Shown in pieces: positions 11,501-24,126 of a stretch of DNA of 64,000 nucleotides (the first letter of the stretch is position 1; every line of letters begins with the position of its first letter). The stretch is taken from positions 31,593,534 through 31,657,533 of the forward strand of contig OZ024905.1 in NCBI GenBank assembly GCA_964017125.1, in the 5' to 3' direction. The notes under the pieces were generated by a model. That model was not told the DNA's origin, ran no database searches, and was given only the letters and a program-made list of their open reading frames with translations. This DNA is from Flabesymbios commensalis (taxonomy: Eukaryota; Annelida; Polychaeta; Terebellida; Flabelligeridae). The translations under genes and the position numbers were made by a program.

Positions 11501-12659
11501 CACAACAACAGCAGACAAACAAACCAAGGTACACACCTGGGGAAATTGTGATGAGAGTGTTTACAAAGTCTCCAAACCAATTTAAATGTTCTGCTAAGAC
11601 TTCCTCAATGTGAGCAGTATCTATGGCAAGCAAGAATACGGAAACATATGCACATATAGGATACCCAGACTTTGGGTGGAGACAGGATAGTGGAATATTG
11701 GTACCTGTCTACTTTAAAGTTCAATCTGCATCACATTTGATTAACAGTCAGAAAAGTGACTGTAGTCATAGACAAATGTGTTCAACGGGATGTAAATGCT
11801 ACCTGACTGTAATTGCTCCCATGCATTTGATTATGTTCGTGTGCAGCCTATTATCTATGTAGGAATTACTTAATATCGCCGGTGGAAGATAGTAATGTTG
11901 ACATTAATCAAACAATATAATCCTAGTACAATCATTGATATGGGACGATGCCACACATTTCGCACTTACTTTATTAAGATTGTATATTTATAATCATCAT
12001 GAGGTGCCATAATGTATCATTCTGTAATCATACATAGGCCTATGAGAATAACATCTCATTCGAATAATGCTGTAATATGTTTGATAATAGTGAATATAAT
12101 TAGCTGTGCCTCACCGAAAACTATTTGGATTATCTAAAGTGAGCTATAATAATCGTATGTATTGTTTTTTCATAATTATATTATGAAAAAACTATATATT
12201 ATTAATTAAGGTATCTAATATTAAAGTGATGTACATTGTAATATAATGACTACAAATATTCACACGCAATCAGCTTTAATACCATGTATACGACACACCT
12301 GAGTGCAGCGTCGTCTGAGTCTAATTATGTTGAAATTGTACTTGCTGTTTTATTTTCACGTACCCGTACATTGTACTTTTGCAGCCTAAAAGAAAATTAC
12401 ATTTATGTGTTATAATTTTAGAGCATAGTTATTTTTTCAGCTTGATGACATATAAAAAATGTAAATTGTTGCGTACTTTTTCTCAACTATGCACTTGTTA
12501 ATTATGACAGTTATAAAGGTGAAATTTAAACAATGATGCTTAATAATTTTAGAGATCTAAGAGGTATGGTAAACTAGTCACCATATTGTTTTATTGTTTA
12601 TTAAACAAAATTGCTGTTGTAGAATAATTTGCTGTTAAATAATAAATATTTTTATTGTG
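11501..12659. other. AT-rich non-coding DNA
   Basis: No gene is seen. The region is very AT-rich with short stem-forming stretches near 12165-12190. Confidence 0.45.
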
Positions 12660-12737
12660 AATCCTGATCGTAATCCGGATCCTGGATCTAGATTGTAATC
12701 CGGATCCTGGATCTGAATCGTAATCCGGATCAGCAAA
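12660..12737. repeat. Tandem repeat, about 28-bp unit, three copies
   Basis: GTAATCCGGATCCTGGATCT recurs three times with small spacer changes. GATCC sites give each unit an inner palindrome. Confidence 0.85.
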
Positions 12738-13688
12738 ATCTAACAGATTGTGCCTGTACCCGGGACCCACCTATGGCAAAAATTTCATGCAAATCCATTA
12801 ATTACTTTTTACGTAATCCGATGGACACACAAACCAACCAATCTGACCAAAAACCTAAACCTGACGGTGGGTTAAATATACATAATTTTCACATTGGACA
12901 TGGCCTTGGCCTTTAAATAGATTTGTTTTTACTTCAGTTTCTATCAATAATATTCAGCAACTTCAAAATGGTTTTAATATCAAACAAAAATGCAAGAAAC
13001 ACTCAAGTATGACACAAGTAATGTTTTCTTAGTAAAAATAGCGGCCATCTTGGATTTATGCCAATTGTGAAAAATGTTCAAGCACGCCAATCTGGCATAC
13101 GACGGAAATAGCATCTGTGGACCCTAAGGAAGCCAAAAAGTACTATAAAACCTCAGAGTACCAACCATTTCCGTGTTAGATCAGCTTTGTACGACTATTT
13201 CTGTTGCTAACGATTTGTATATATTTTTTGAGGGTAGGTGTCTTCAAACTGAAATTTCACCAATAACGCAGCTGGAAAGAGCGGAAATTTTACTAGTAGA
13301 TAGGTTTTTTTTATCCATGTACATGAATGAGCATTCAAATCGCAATTTTGCCCCTCCAGCTGCACGCCTATTATGGTAAATCACTGTTTATAAGTTTGGC
13401 TATAGCTCGGCTAAAAGACACCGGGACTACTTGACAACAGTTCATTTGATTGTCGCCAAAAGAGAGAGAAATGAAAATGATTTAAGCGATTTTGTTTCTT
13501 GGCGTCCATTTTCAATTTTGTCGGCCATTTTGTTTTCTGTGCATTTTGAGGTCAATTTTAAATTTTGGCGGTCATTTTTATATGACAAACTTTTTTGGAT
13601 GACCTTTTATAGTTATATTATTATCTCAGCACCCATTTGACTGATTTTAGCCTTACAATTTATTTTAAGTGCGAAGAAAACATGAGCC
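12738..13688. other. Non-coding with GCGGCCAT-type motifs
   Basis: Contains GCGGCCATCTTGGATTT at about 13040 and related motifs at 13500-13590 that also occur in the element A and C TIRs. No gene is supported. Confidence 0.45.
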
Positions 13689-13858
13689 GATCAGCAATGC
13701 GACACCGGCCCAGCATTGAACCATCGGGTAAACAAATTTATTTATCAAAATTATCCATAAACGGTTCAGAGTATCAGCAAACACATAGATTTTATCTACG
13801 CTGACCTAAGATTAAAACAACTCTGAGTCGACAAGTATGTTGTGTTTGCTGAAATTAC
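13689..13858 (+). mobile_element. MITE of the CAGCAAACAC group, copy 1
   Basis: GCCCAGCATTGAACC at the left, then CCATAAACGGTTC, then TCAGCAAACACATAGA and ACGCTGACC. It ends near TTGTGTTTGCTGA. The same arrangement recurs at 14607-14773. Confidence 0.7.
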
Positions 13859-14606
13859 TATTAACAGGATGATTCCATTCGAGACATGAGTGCCGATATG
13901 TAATACGTCTTTTTGACGCAAAGCTGTTGAGATGGCTAGAATGAACTCCCATAGGCTATCTACAAAAGCTTAATTGAATAAAACCTAACTAATACATCAT
14001 TAGAAAATCATGAGTACTGTATTTAGGTCCGCTTAGTGCTAAAAACTATAACGGATAAGCATACCATACCAGCGTGACAAATAAAGGGCGACTATGACTT
14101 TGGTCACTATTATCATATCTACCATGGCATCATAATCAGTTTTTCCCATACGTAATTATTGTATGCATATATCTTTTTAGGTTGATATAGTAATATTACA
14201 GTTTCCTGTAAAGTGACCAGTCACTACTACATTAGTGTGACATTTATGTATGATCTGTATAATGTAAACTGGATGAGACCTAAATAAAGACTTCCTGCTA
14301 CTACTACAATAATAGGAAGTTGGGACCTATGTTTCATGCGTCTTCTAGGCGGTCGTGCTGCATTCTGTCGGCCAATTTGGATTTTAAACAACATTGTTGG
14401 TCATTTTGGATTATGTCTAGAGATTTTTTGGCGCTATTCGAGATCGTGTTATACTATTTACATGATTAAGTACGATCAATAAAATGCTGCTCTTTTGAAT
14501 GAAATTAATATATATTTGCTTATGATATGGAAGCACAAGTGTTATTTGGATTATAAAAAGGAGTACATGATTATACTGTTTCTACTGGCCATAGTTAACA
14601 CACAAC

Positions 14607-14773
14607 GTTGGTTCAATGCTGCGACATTGGCACAGCATTAAGACAATGGGTAGAAATATGTATTTTTAAAAAGTAGCCATAAGCGGTCCAGAAAACCACC
14701 AGCAAACACATAGACTTCACCTACGCTGACCCAACATTAAAACAACATTGGGTCGACGTGCTGTGTTTGCTGA
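14607..14773 (+). mobile_element. MITE of the CAGCAAACAC group, copy 2
   Basis: Parallels 13689-13858: GGTTCAATGCTGCGACATT, CCATAAGCGGTCC, CCAGCAAACACATAGACTT, ACGCTGACCCAACATT, and the closing CTGTGTTTGCTGA. The two copies are in the same orientation about 920 bp apart. Confidence 0.7.
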
Positions 14774-15989
14774 TTCTATTCAAGACTGATATCTGATATC
14801 GGCCGTTTTGAGGTTTTTTTGCTAGCATGTTTTAATTTAGACATTTTAATCTGTTAAAAAATTGGCTGAATTTGTATATGTATCATTGTGACCCTCCGGG
14901 CTGAAATTAAAGTATTTTTTAGCTGCAGATGTACCGTTCTTGAGATATCGGTCATTTTGAATTGTGTCGGCCATTTTGAATTTTGACAAATTTGTGTAAT
15001 TTTGTATGACTTTGTACTGTATATGGTCGCATCCCCTGCCCCCCCCCCCCACTAAATGAACCTCAGTCTAAGAGGTGTAGATAGAGTCCGTACACATATG
15101 AATGTTTTATATGTTTGTTCCCGCTTCTGGAGAATTAAAAGATTTGAGGAATGGTGTAGTTTTGTGGATAATTGTACACACGCTGTTTTCTTTCTAAATG
15201 TTATGAGGTTTAACCGTGTTATGATATTTCCAGATGGACACAGTGGGTGAAAGGATTTGTGTCTTTCCTGAGAATGGGAGTAAGAATATTTAGAAAAATA
15301 CGAGCGATGCTTACCTTTTACAAGCCAGGGGGGGGGGGGGTGTAGCTAAAAAAGTCATTGATAAGCATACCATTTTCGGACCCGTTTTTTAAATAAGGAC
15401 ACCTTAGGCTTTATTATGGGGGTAGATTGGGAGTAAAGTGGTGAAATTGACCCTTAGAATGTTGACTTTGTACATGTGTTTGAATGGGAGTGTCATTTAA
15501 GGTATTGATTATATATTGATTATATAATATAATCTCTCTGTTGTTCAATGGAAAGAAACGTTATTTATAAAAAAAATATCCTGTGTATATTTGTACGATC
15601 AAAAATGAACCAACAAATTGTAACATAATTTATTTTTATGGAAAAGTATTCAGAAAATATTCAGAGATTCCAAAAAAAAAGTCTACAAAAATATAAGTGG
15701 GGGAACATTTTCAAAACACCCTTTGAAGTCGATCTCCCATTTAACACATGTTGAATTCAGGGAGAAGGTTCTTTTTAGCTGGAAAATGATGTTATATCTG
15801 TTATATCTACACTTATCGAATTGATATAATGCAAGCCCACATCCTAAAATAGGTCTCCATCGCCATGTTCAATAGCTAGAACACTTTACTGAGAGCGTTC
15901 TAGTCAATTAACACATTGAACTCTAGACGCCAGCTTTCCACCTTCTTCCAATACAAATATGAAAAGACCCACCACAAATTGCATACGTT
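14774..15989. other. Non-coding; C and G homopolymer runs
   Basis: Holds a C-run near 15040 and a G-run near 15330, and GTCGGCCATTTTGAATTTTG at about 14965. No gene is supported. Confidence 0.45.
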
Positions 15990-16450
15990 TTTTCACCAAG
16001 CAGCTCAAAATCATCAGCAGAAAATCTACTGAAATTCAATCGGTGGAAGGATATCTAATTTACATCAGTACAAGATAACCGCCACTCTATATGCGGAGCA
16101 CAATATTATATATAATTTTGCATCAAATATAGCTAGGAGCAAGTGTAATAGATTTTGTTGATTAGTTTTGATGTTGGAAATTATTTCTGGTAATAATATG
16201 ATGATTCAAGGTTATATTCAAGATCAAAATATCAATTTAAAGGTCATATTTGTGCGCAAATGTGTAATTTAATTTTGGCTCGGGGATGTTTTCGTGGTAT
16301 TAGTGTGGTAAATTGAGGTCATCTCAAGGTCACAAGGTGAATTTCAAGTGAATACAATGCGAAAATGTGATTAAAAAAAAGAAAATAGCAACCAGTGTAA
16401 TACCTCGTTTTGATGTTATTTTGACTGAATAAACTATTTCTGGTAGTACT
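15990..16450 (+). repeat. Second copy of the TCAAGGTCA-type repeat with leader
   Basis: The leader GGAAGGATATCTAATTTACAT with ACCGCCACT (about 16040-16095) matches 8640-8685. Two ~150-bp units follow with AGTGTAATACCTCGTTTTGATG and TCTCAAGGTCACAAGG. It lies opposite in orientation to 17640-17972. Confidence 0.7.
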
Positions 16451-17639
16451 TCAAAAAAATCATAACATATCCACTAGTTAGCAGCATCAAAGAAAATTCC
16501 ACATGTTTCTTGTAAAACCGCCCATCGAGCGTGTTACCGTGAGAAGAATTGATAAGTATAAACTGGGGAAATGTTATAACGTATACCTGCATGCTATGTA
16601 GTCCAACAAAACTGTTACATAAATACATACACTGACACCACCGGACAGAAAGTAAAGAAACACGAGCAAAATATATTTTTAAATCTAAGTAAGCAGCACT
16701 ACGACAAGTAATACATACTTTTACCCAAGAACACGATAAAAGGCCTATAAGCGACTAGAAGTAGTGTACTATTCTGTTACTTGACTTGATTGATTTATGG
16801 GACAAATGACATGATTGTGTGTTTTCACCTAAGCCCTGACAGTTTTTTATTTCACAGGCGCACACCAAATATGACAGTATAATGACAATGGTCAATCATG
16901 CGTGGTAGAAGTAGGAAGTTGTTTCTATTTGAGCATGATCTTAATTTAATAACGATACAAAAAATAAACACTTTGTCATATACAGCTGAGACATGAATGC
17001 ATTGACGATGGAACGCCCAGTTATGCCCCGCTGACCGGCGGCGTCTAACCTGACATCAATTTTCTAGAAACATTGATTCCATGATCTGTTCTGAATTAAA
17101 AAAAAGAGAAGCACATAAATGAACTAAGTTAGGTTTCAAAGACACAAAATGGTTCATAACTGGTCAAAAAACACCATTGTGAGAAGCATCTATTCCGAAA
17201 AAATAGTGTTTCTGAAGGGTGGTGTTAGCAACTTAGCTGATTATCGTCCAAGCATCCACCTCCGTATTGGAGGCAGACACAAGTTGAATACTTTTGTTTG
17301 TTTCAAAGCGAATAAGCACACAATACTTTTATTCTGCTCTACTGGAGTTGTGTACTTGCTAAAAGATTAGTGTATATTACAGAGTGCTTATATAACATGC
17401 ATCCTACTGGTATTTCAATAGGCGTTGTCATAATTATTCTAATGTACTATTAAGCCCTACGTTTTCGAATTTCTATGCATTAAATACTGGCTGAGAAGAG
17501 GAACTCCAAGCACTTTCAAGTTGTTTATCAACATATTATACTTGTAATTCGGATCTGTGTTTGTTAAAACCTTTCAAAATGAAACAACAAAATTTGTACC
17601 TATTTGTATAGACCTATGTAAAAATTATATTATCATATT
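16451..17639. other. Non-coding between inverted repeat blocks
   Basis: Flanked by oppositely oriented copies of the ~150-bp repeat, so it could be the interior of an old element. No coding domain was found. Confidence 0.4.
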
Positions 17640-17972
17640 TTGTTGCATTTAATACGTTTAACTTGACCTTTTGACACTGAAGATGGCCTTGAATCATAAC
17701 AAAGGATACAATTTCTTTTCAGTTAAAAGCACACCAACAAAAGGTATTCGGCTTGTTCCAATTTAGATTTGTTAAAAATCATTTTTTGCTTACTTGACCT
17801 TGAAAATAACATTTCACCCTGAATATTACCTTTTGCATTTAATAATAAAAACAATGCCAGCAAATTGTCAAAAACACACAAAAACGAGGTGTCTCCTTTG
17901 TTCTCGTTTGTATTTTTTAATAATAATATTTTTTGTTTTTGGCTTTCAAATTGACATTTTGACCTTACACAG
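17640..17972 (-). repeat. TCAAGGTCA-type repeat, minus strand
   Basis: Read inverted it gives the same sequence blocks as 8730-9240: TTTTCAAGGTCAAGT, the ACCTCGTTTTTGTGTG box and a TTTTGACAAT block. About two units are present. Confidence 0.65.
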
Positions 17973-17974
17973 GG

Positions 17975-19350
17975 CCTATATTCAATTCAATTCAATTCAG
18001 TTTATTTATTTATGCTTGAAACATACATACATGCAAATAATTATAAAAATGCAAAGGAGACCTGCAAAAGGCTTATGATAAGCCGCTACCATGAAGACCA
18101 CCCTTCAATAAGAGTAATATATATAGTTTCTGAAAAACTGCATACGTCGCGGGGATGACGGAGAGACAAAAAGACGGCCAATAATAAAATAGTAACATTA
18201 ATGCGGAGGGAGAAGCAAACCAATACGAGTGTAGTCTATGTATCAACGCAAGAACAGAGACACAAATTAAATATATTACAAGCGCTAAAATTAGCGGACT
18301 GCATGGATATAAAATATAATAATACGAACTTATATAATAACCTTCACCCTGGCCAAAATATAGGGCCAAAGAGGGCCAGCGTCCAAAGTGCACCGTGTAT
18401 TACGAAACAGCAATTTTTTAACATATATAGCAGTTTGGTATTAAACATATTGAGTTGTATGCATTTAAACATTTAAATTTAAGATATACTGAAAATCCTT
18501 TTCGACTAAGAGTTTTTATTTTATCTGTTATAAGGCTGCTTGATTTATTTAAAATATCCGGAATACAAAAACGCATACATTTTTGAGCAAATACATGTTT
18601 TACTCGTGCAAATGAGTAGTTTCTTTTTTGTCTGATGTTATGATGGAAGCTTACTGGTTGTAAAAGTGAAGACTTGTTAATGAAATATGCAGGTAAATTG
18701 TTATTTATCAGGTCAAAACAAAACGTTAACAGTTGAAGCTTAAACATACCATCAATTTTAAGCACATTTAGCTTCTTAAAAAGGGGCTCGCTGTGAGAGA
18801 GGTAACCACTCGAACATATAATTCGCATGGCTTTCTTCTGTAATTTTAAAATTCTTTCCTGGTTGAAACCCCAGCACCTTAGACCATAAAGTATATGTGG
18901 TTTGATCAGTCCATTATATATGGTTAAAAGAATTTCAGAAGGAACCATGTGTTTAAGCCGGTACATAATTCTTATAATATTTAAAATTTTAAAAGCTATT
19001 TTGTTTATGTGTGAATCCCATTTTAAATGCTTGTGTATTGTTAACCCTAAAAAATTCATCAGCAAATTCTATTTTGATATTTTCAATCTCTATATTTGGT
19101 ATATTGACTTGTTTTTGAGGCATATGAAATACCATGAATTTGGATTTTTTTATGTTCATTGTTCATGTTCAATTCTAAATTTAAATTTTTTGGAAATATA
19201 ATTACCAAAAACATCCAATGTGGAGTATAAAGTAGTATCATCAGCATAAATAATCATCCTTAACAGTTTACTGGCGTTGCATGAATCATTAATACATATG
19301 ATCAATAAAAGAGGGCCCAATATAGACCCCTGATCTTGAATCACCAAACT
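17975..19350 (-). mobile_element. 5'-truncated CR1/Rex-like LINE
   Basis: On the minus strand the upstream piece (19347-19156) holds SILGPLLLIICINDS and RT motif C as IIYADDTTLYST. A middle piece in another frame reads KSKFMVFHMP (about 19130). A 215-codon frame (19065-18418) then carries FLGLTIHKHLKWDSHINKI, the GLIKPHILYGLRCWGFN region, KLQKKAMRII and EPLFKKLNVLKI, the usual thumb and connection region. Two frame changes between about 19155 and 19065 inactivate it. The 3' UTR ends in a TGAAT-type tail (minus strand), with ATTCAATTCAATTCA at 17981-17996. The copy is 5'-truncated within the RT domain. Confidence 0.85.
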
Positions 19351-19379
19351 ATTAACAGAAATAGATTATCCAGGCAAAA

Positions 19380-19500
19380 TTAAATTTAAAAAGATATATT
19401 ACACTTGTTTCTAATTTTATTTGTTGAAAAATAGATTTCCACATTTATATCTTAAAATTGACCTTTTGACCCTTGAAGATGCTCTTAAATCACCATAATA
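19380..19500 (-). repeat. One unit of the ~150-bp repeat, minus strand
   Basis: Read inverted: TCAAGGGTCAAAAGGTCAA, then AACAAATAAAATTAGAAACA and AAGTGTAATATATC. It follows the pattern of the 8560-9240 units and borders the LINE 5' junction. Confidence 0.55.
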
Positions 19501-19586
19501 TTCGCGGAAAATGATTTTCCTGCCACACTCACACCATAAAGAGTTATTGAACTTATTACCAGCTTGATTTGCTGAAAAATCATATA

Positions 19587-20079
19587 TGGTCTCACCACCC
19601 CAAATGCCAGTCCCATTGAAACACATGTAAACTGCCTCAATTCCGCAGGCCGATTTCACCATTTTTCACCCTATTAGATATTTAGTGTGACATATCAGGA
19701 TAAAGCTTGAGATGTCCTTGTTCGAAAACAGGCCCGCTATGGGTATGGTTACCAGACAGATTTTGAGCTACGCCCCCTAGAGTGTAAAAAAGTCAATACT
19801 GTTAAAATTGGGCTATAATCCGTGCTCTCTTTCACAGAACAGACACACATCATTTTAACCCACTGTATCCCTGCGAGGTTATCATGAAACAGTTATATAT
19901 GATATCCTTGGCAAAGAAGATAACGTGGGCTTATTAAATATTCACAAAATTATTACTTCTTTGTATTTTATTTTGTTTCAATAGAGGTTGGAACAGCCGC
20001 ATTAAAAATATTTTGTGTGATGATTCCATCATTAGTAGACACCTCCCTGGATTTCGGCTTATTTAGGGTGGTGAGACCA
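19587..20079. mobile_element. MITE, TGGTCTCACCACCC termini, copy 1
   Basis: About 490 bp starting TGGTCTCACCACCC and ending GGGTGGTGAGACCA, an exact 14-bp inverted repeat. TA flanks both ends. There is no coding domain. A near-identical copy is at 20692-21172. Confidence 0.85.
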
Positions 20080-20691
20080 TATATATGTAGAGATATAATT
20101 TTCTTTGATTATTTTATTTCGGCCTGGTATGATGCTTGAAGGTGTTCTGAACAATATAGTTTTTGAATTAGGCAAATATATTGAAAACTGTTGCCCTCGG
20201 AGCCCTTTGAATAATTTTTGATATCATGAAAATCGGCCTGGTTTCCTTGAAAGTCGCATTGAATAAAACAGTTAAATGAAGTGGCTATTCCCGCCTCTAT
20301 TTCGTCACACAAAGTCGTCATGGTTACCTTGTATTTCGAAAATTGTTGTTCAAATATGCCACACATATTAGAATGGACTGATATTAGTAGCATCCATACT
20401 TAAATTCACTATTTTTTATTTTTATTTGGGCCCATATGACAATCAAACTACCAACCAGGCATTTCATCTATGACTTATATCACCAAAACACGGCCTCTTC
20501 TGGTCTTTTCTAGTCATGGTTATCACATTTATTCACCAATTATATACTTTCTAATCAAAACTATTACACTTAGATTGTTACAGCGATAGTAAAACTCAAT
20601 AAAATATAGATATCAAGCTGCAGATTTTTTATCAAGCAGCTGGAATATGTCAAGAAAGGACCAGAACATGCAAACCCCTTGTGTCTACTGA

Positions 20692-21172
20692 TGGTCTCAC
20701 CACCCCAAATGCCAGTCCCATTGAAACACATGTAAACTGCCTCAATTCCGCAGGCCGATTTCACCATTTTTCACCCTATTAGATATTTAGTGTGACATAT
20801 CAGGATAAAGCTTGAGATGTCCTTGTTCGAAAACAGGCCCGCTATGGGTATGGTTACCAGACAGATTTTGAGCTACGCCCCCTATAGTGTAAAAAAGTCA
20901 ATACTGTTAAAATTGGGCTCTCTTTCACAGAACAGACACACATCATTTTAACCCACTGTATCCCTGCGAGGTTATCATGAAACAGTTATATATGATATCC
21001 TTGGCAAAGAAGATAACGTGGGCTTATTAAATATTCACAAAATTATTACTTCTTTGTATTTTATTTTGTTTCAATAGAGGTTGGAACAGCCGCATTAAAA
21101 ATATTTTGTGTGATGATTCCATCATTAGTAGACACCTCCCTGGATTTCGGCTTATTTAGGGTGGTGAGACCA
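20692..21172. mobile_element. MITE, TGGTCTCACCACCC termini, copy 2
   Basis: Same orientation and almost the same sequence as 19587-20079. The main difference is about 12 bp missing after AAAATTGGGCT. Flanking bases are GA on the left and TA on the right, so the target duplication is unclear. The likeness suggests recent spread. Confidence 0.85.
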
Positions 21173-22374
21173 TATAAAAAGTATGGTAAACAAACGGAGG
21201 CGGCCATCTTGGATTTATAGATAAATTTGTATTTCAACCAATTGGATTTCAATATATTTTCTTTTGCTGATTCTGAACTGTTAGGTGCCTTATTGTTTTG
21301 CTCATTGAGTTAATATCAATAGATTTTTATAAATATTTTTTTTTTTTTTTTTTTAAATCAGTTTTAGCTTTTAAAAATATGTCCTCCCCCCATTGTATTT
21401 TTGTAGACTTTTCATGTGTTGTGTAGATACCAATGTAAAGTCATATGCCATCAAAATAAATTATGTTGCAATTTGTTCTAGGTCAAAGTTCAATTTGACT
21501 GGTCTATATCGTCAGTGCAAAAATTAGGCAGTATAATTTTGACAAAAATACATATCATTGAGATAGGGGCAGTGTTTTGAAGATTAAATGGTTGATGGCA
21601 TGTTTTCTAATGGTATTTTTCTTTTTATATGTGTAATATTCCATCATAATTCTAAATAATAAACGTTCAGCATGAGTTTAAAGTACCATTAGGAGAACAA
21701 CAATTTGCACGGTATACGTCCAAACTAATTTGAGCATTAGTTCTTACACAAATGGTTACGGCTCCAATCAGATCTACATGTCTACATCTACAAATTTATA
21801 TTAGTGACATTAATACTGTCATATGACCAAAAATAATATAATATATATATTAATTATTTCAGCGCTGAATGGACTTTAGACGTGAGAATCTGACGTTTAT
21901 AGACGTCAGAATCCGACTTATAAATAAAAGTCGATCTCACGCTGAAAACATCGTGTGAATTACCGAAAGTAAGATGTTGTTACGGAATAATTACCTTTTG
22001 GGTTACCTTTGGGGACAAACAATGCTAAAAGCTGACAATAGATGGGTTGTTCTGACAAAATATCTTTTAATTATTATAGTCAAGCATAATGGAACTATTC
22101 TTAAATGAATGGATGGACGTTTAAAAGGTGTAGTAAATCTTTAAAATTTGGTTGACTCTCTGCTGTATAAAAGTATATGTCAATAATAGATGTTTTTATA
22201 CATCTAAACTATCATGATAGTATGAGAGTAATGACATGGGACAGGCTACAAATTGTTTTTCAGTAAGAAAACAAGAGTGAGTGGATATTGCTTTACGTCG
22301 TTTTCTGTAAAATCATGGCAATATCGCGATAGAAGGAAGCCAGAAGTCAGGACTATATCCTACTCATAGACAAC
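21173..22374. other. Non-coding, nothing recognised
   Basis: Contains GGCGGCCATCTTGGATTT at about 21190, a T-run near 21330 and a short ACGTCAGAATCCGACTTAT-type inverted patch near 21880-21945. No gene is supported. Confidence 0.45.
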
Positions 22375-22510
22375 ACTGCACACTCTATGCCATTGACCAC
22401 TGTATATGTACAACTTTGATGAGAAACATCCAACCGGGCCGGGATTCGAACCATGTGCCTCTGAGTTTCGAGCTGAATGAACCTTCTGGACCAGGCAAGG
22501 CCACAAGAGA
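22375..22510 (-). mobile_element. tRNA-like SINE of a second family
   Basis: On the minus strand, GGTCCAGAAGGTTCA (A-box region) and CATGGTTCGAATCCCGG (B-box, about 22439-22455) are spaced as in a tRNA. A non-tRNA tail runs down to about 22375. The body differs from the family at 4462. It may be a decayed tRNA pseudogene instead. Confidence 0.6.
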
Positions 22511-22570
22511 AGACTTAATATTTTGAACAGTTTCAGATTTGTCTTGTCTAACATATTTAATTGAGCCACT

Positions 22571-23742
22571 TAGTCCAGGCAATAAATATTTTTTAATGGA
22601 CAAAAATGTTAACAAAGGTTTTTCAACGGAATTTGACTCCCACGAGGCTTTCTGTAAGGTGGATTCGATTGGGGTTTTATGTGCGTTTTTATATAGCCCC
22701 ACCGAGTCAAATTATGTTGAAAAACATTTACTAACATTTATTTCCATTAAATATTTGGGCATTTTTCAATTAAAAATGCAAATTAGTCACATTTTTAGGT
22801 CTAATTATTTGACCTTGACCTTGTTTGTGATATCAGTTGACCTCGTATGCATATGAAATGTGAACAAATAGAATCCCTTTAAAAAAGTTGTGCGAAAAAA
22901 CATATTTTATGTGGCTCTACGATGTTTAGTTCTCAAATGAGAGCGATTTATTAAAAATTTACAAAAAATACTGGTTTAATGGCGGCCATTTTGGATTTTA
23001 CCCGAAAACGAGGCTTTCCCCAAGGTGGATTCGGGTGGGGTTTTATAGTAGACAGGTCCATGCCAGGCAAAAACTGCCATCTTTTCCTGTCAAGCTTTTC
23101 TCAGCGGATTCAGCTACCTGAAACAATACTATTTGATATAAGCTTCTGGGCCACCCTGAAATATTCCTCAAATCCAATATGGCCGCTAAAATCCAAAATG
23201 GCCGCCAAATTACCTGGAATTGTATTTCTGGGGGGCTCCAGTTGTTAAAAAAAATCAAAAAAATTCTAATTATGGTATTTAATGGTAAAGTAAGATGATT
23301 CCATCATCTAGAATGCACGACAACACTTTATTTACATTTAAATCCAAGATGGCCGCCAGGCTTACACCTGTATGAGAAAACACTTATATGTCCTGTTCTG
23401 GTAGTGATACATTTATTATTTTGGAGTCTATTTATAGGTTTTAGGAGTCAAGAAATCAATTTTTTCACTTTTTATTTCAATTAGGTCAGCAGGTCATGTG
23501 ATAACAATAAATAAATAATATCCAAAATGGCTGCCGCCAAGGGGAACCAACTTTTAATTCTTAACTTTCGAGAGCAGAGTCCCAGAAACTACTGTAATAC
23601 CTCATTTTCGATTATTTTGGGTACACTGATTACGTTGGAATGATTATTTTTACGTTTCAAGGTCATCTAGAAGTCAAAAATGAGAATAAAATAAAAAAGA
23701 TCCAACTTCTAACTCATTGGATCTCAATCTAAATAAAAATGA
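22571..23742. repeat. Left terminal inverted repeat of element A
   Basis: Pairs with 29097-29731 but is longer because of two extra blocks. One (about 22650-23045) is bounded by direct repeats of GAGGCTTTC and AAGGTGGATTCG and carries an inverted copy of the outer end. The other (about 23540-23700) is one unit of the ~150-bp TCAAGGTCA repeat. Outside these blocks the arms agree closely, for example CAGGTCCATGCCAGGCAAAA and ATGATTCCATCATCTA. Several AAATCCAAGATGGCCGCC-type motifs are present. Confidence 0.85.
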
Positions 23743-24126
23743 TTACTGTTAGTAACCACACACAAATATTACAGTTTTAATTATGTCCGTTGGGAGTTTA
23801 TTCTGGTTTTGACCATGTTCCGACCAGTGTGTGGCTTGCCGAAAAAACGGGGATTCCCCATAGCTTCCAGGCGGTGATGCTTACTAGCAGAATCAGGCCA
23901 ATGTATCAGTGTGTAGGCCATTACACGCCTGCGACGTTCACCCTCAGCATACACGCCACATGCGTGCACGCTCTTCCACCATCACTTCTACACATCTGAC
24001 ATTGTTTCATATCCCCTATCAATATAATTACTGTAACCTTTAACTAAAACTAGAATGCACAAATATGTATCTGATACCTACCACTTCAAGATTATTTGAT
24101 CCATTGAATGATTAGAAGGCATTAAA

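Noticed and set aside
16130-17972. A ~1.9-kb element bounded by inverted ~150-bp repeats
   Set aside because: The units occur in both orientations elsewhere, and no matched termini or target duplication could be found here.
19417-20767. Repeated minus-strand frames sharing MVKSACGIEAVYMCFN
   Set aside because: The shared peptide comes from the MITE end present in both copies. The flanking parts differ and nothing resembles a domain.
22423-22504. A genuine tRNA gene on the minus strand
   Set aside because: The B-box is good, but the stems pair poorly by eye and a non-tRNA tail follows, so a SINE is more likely.
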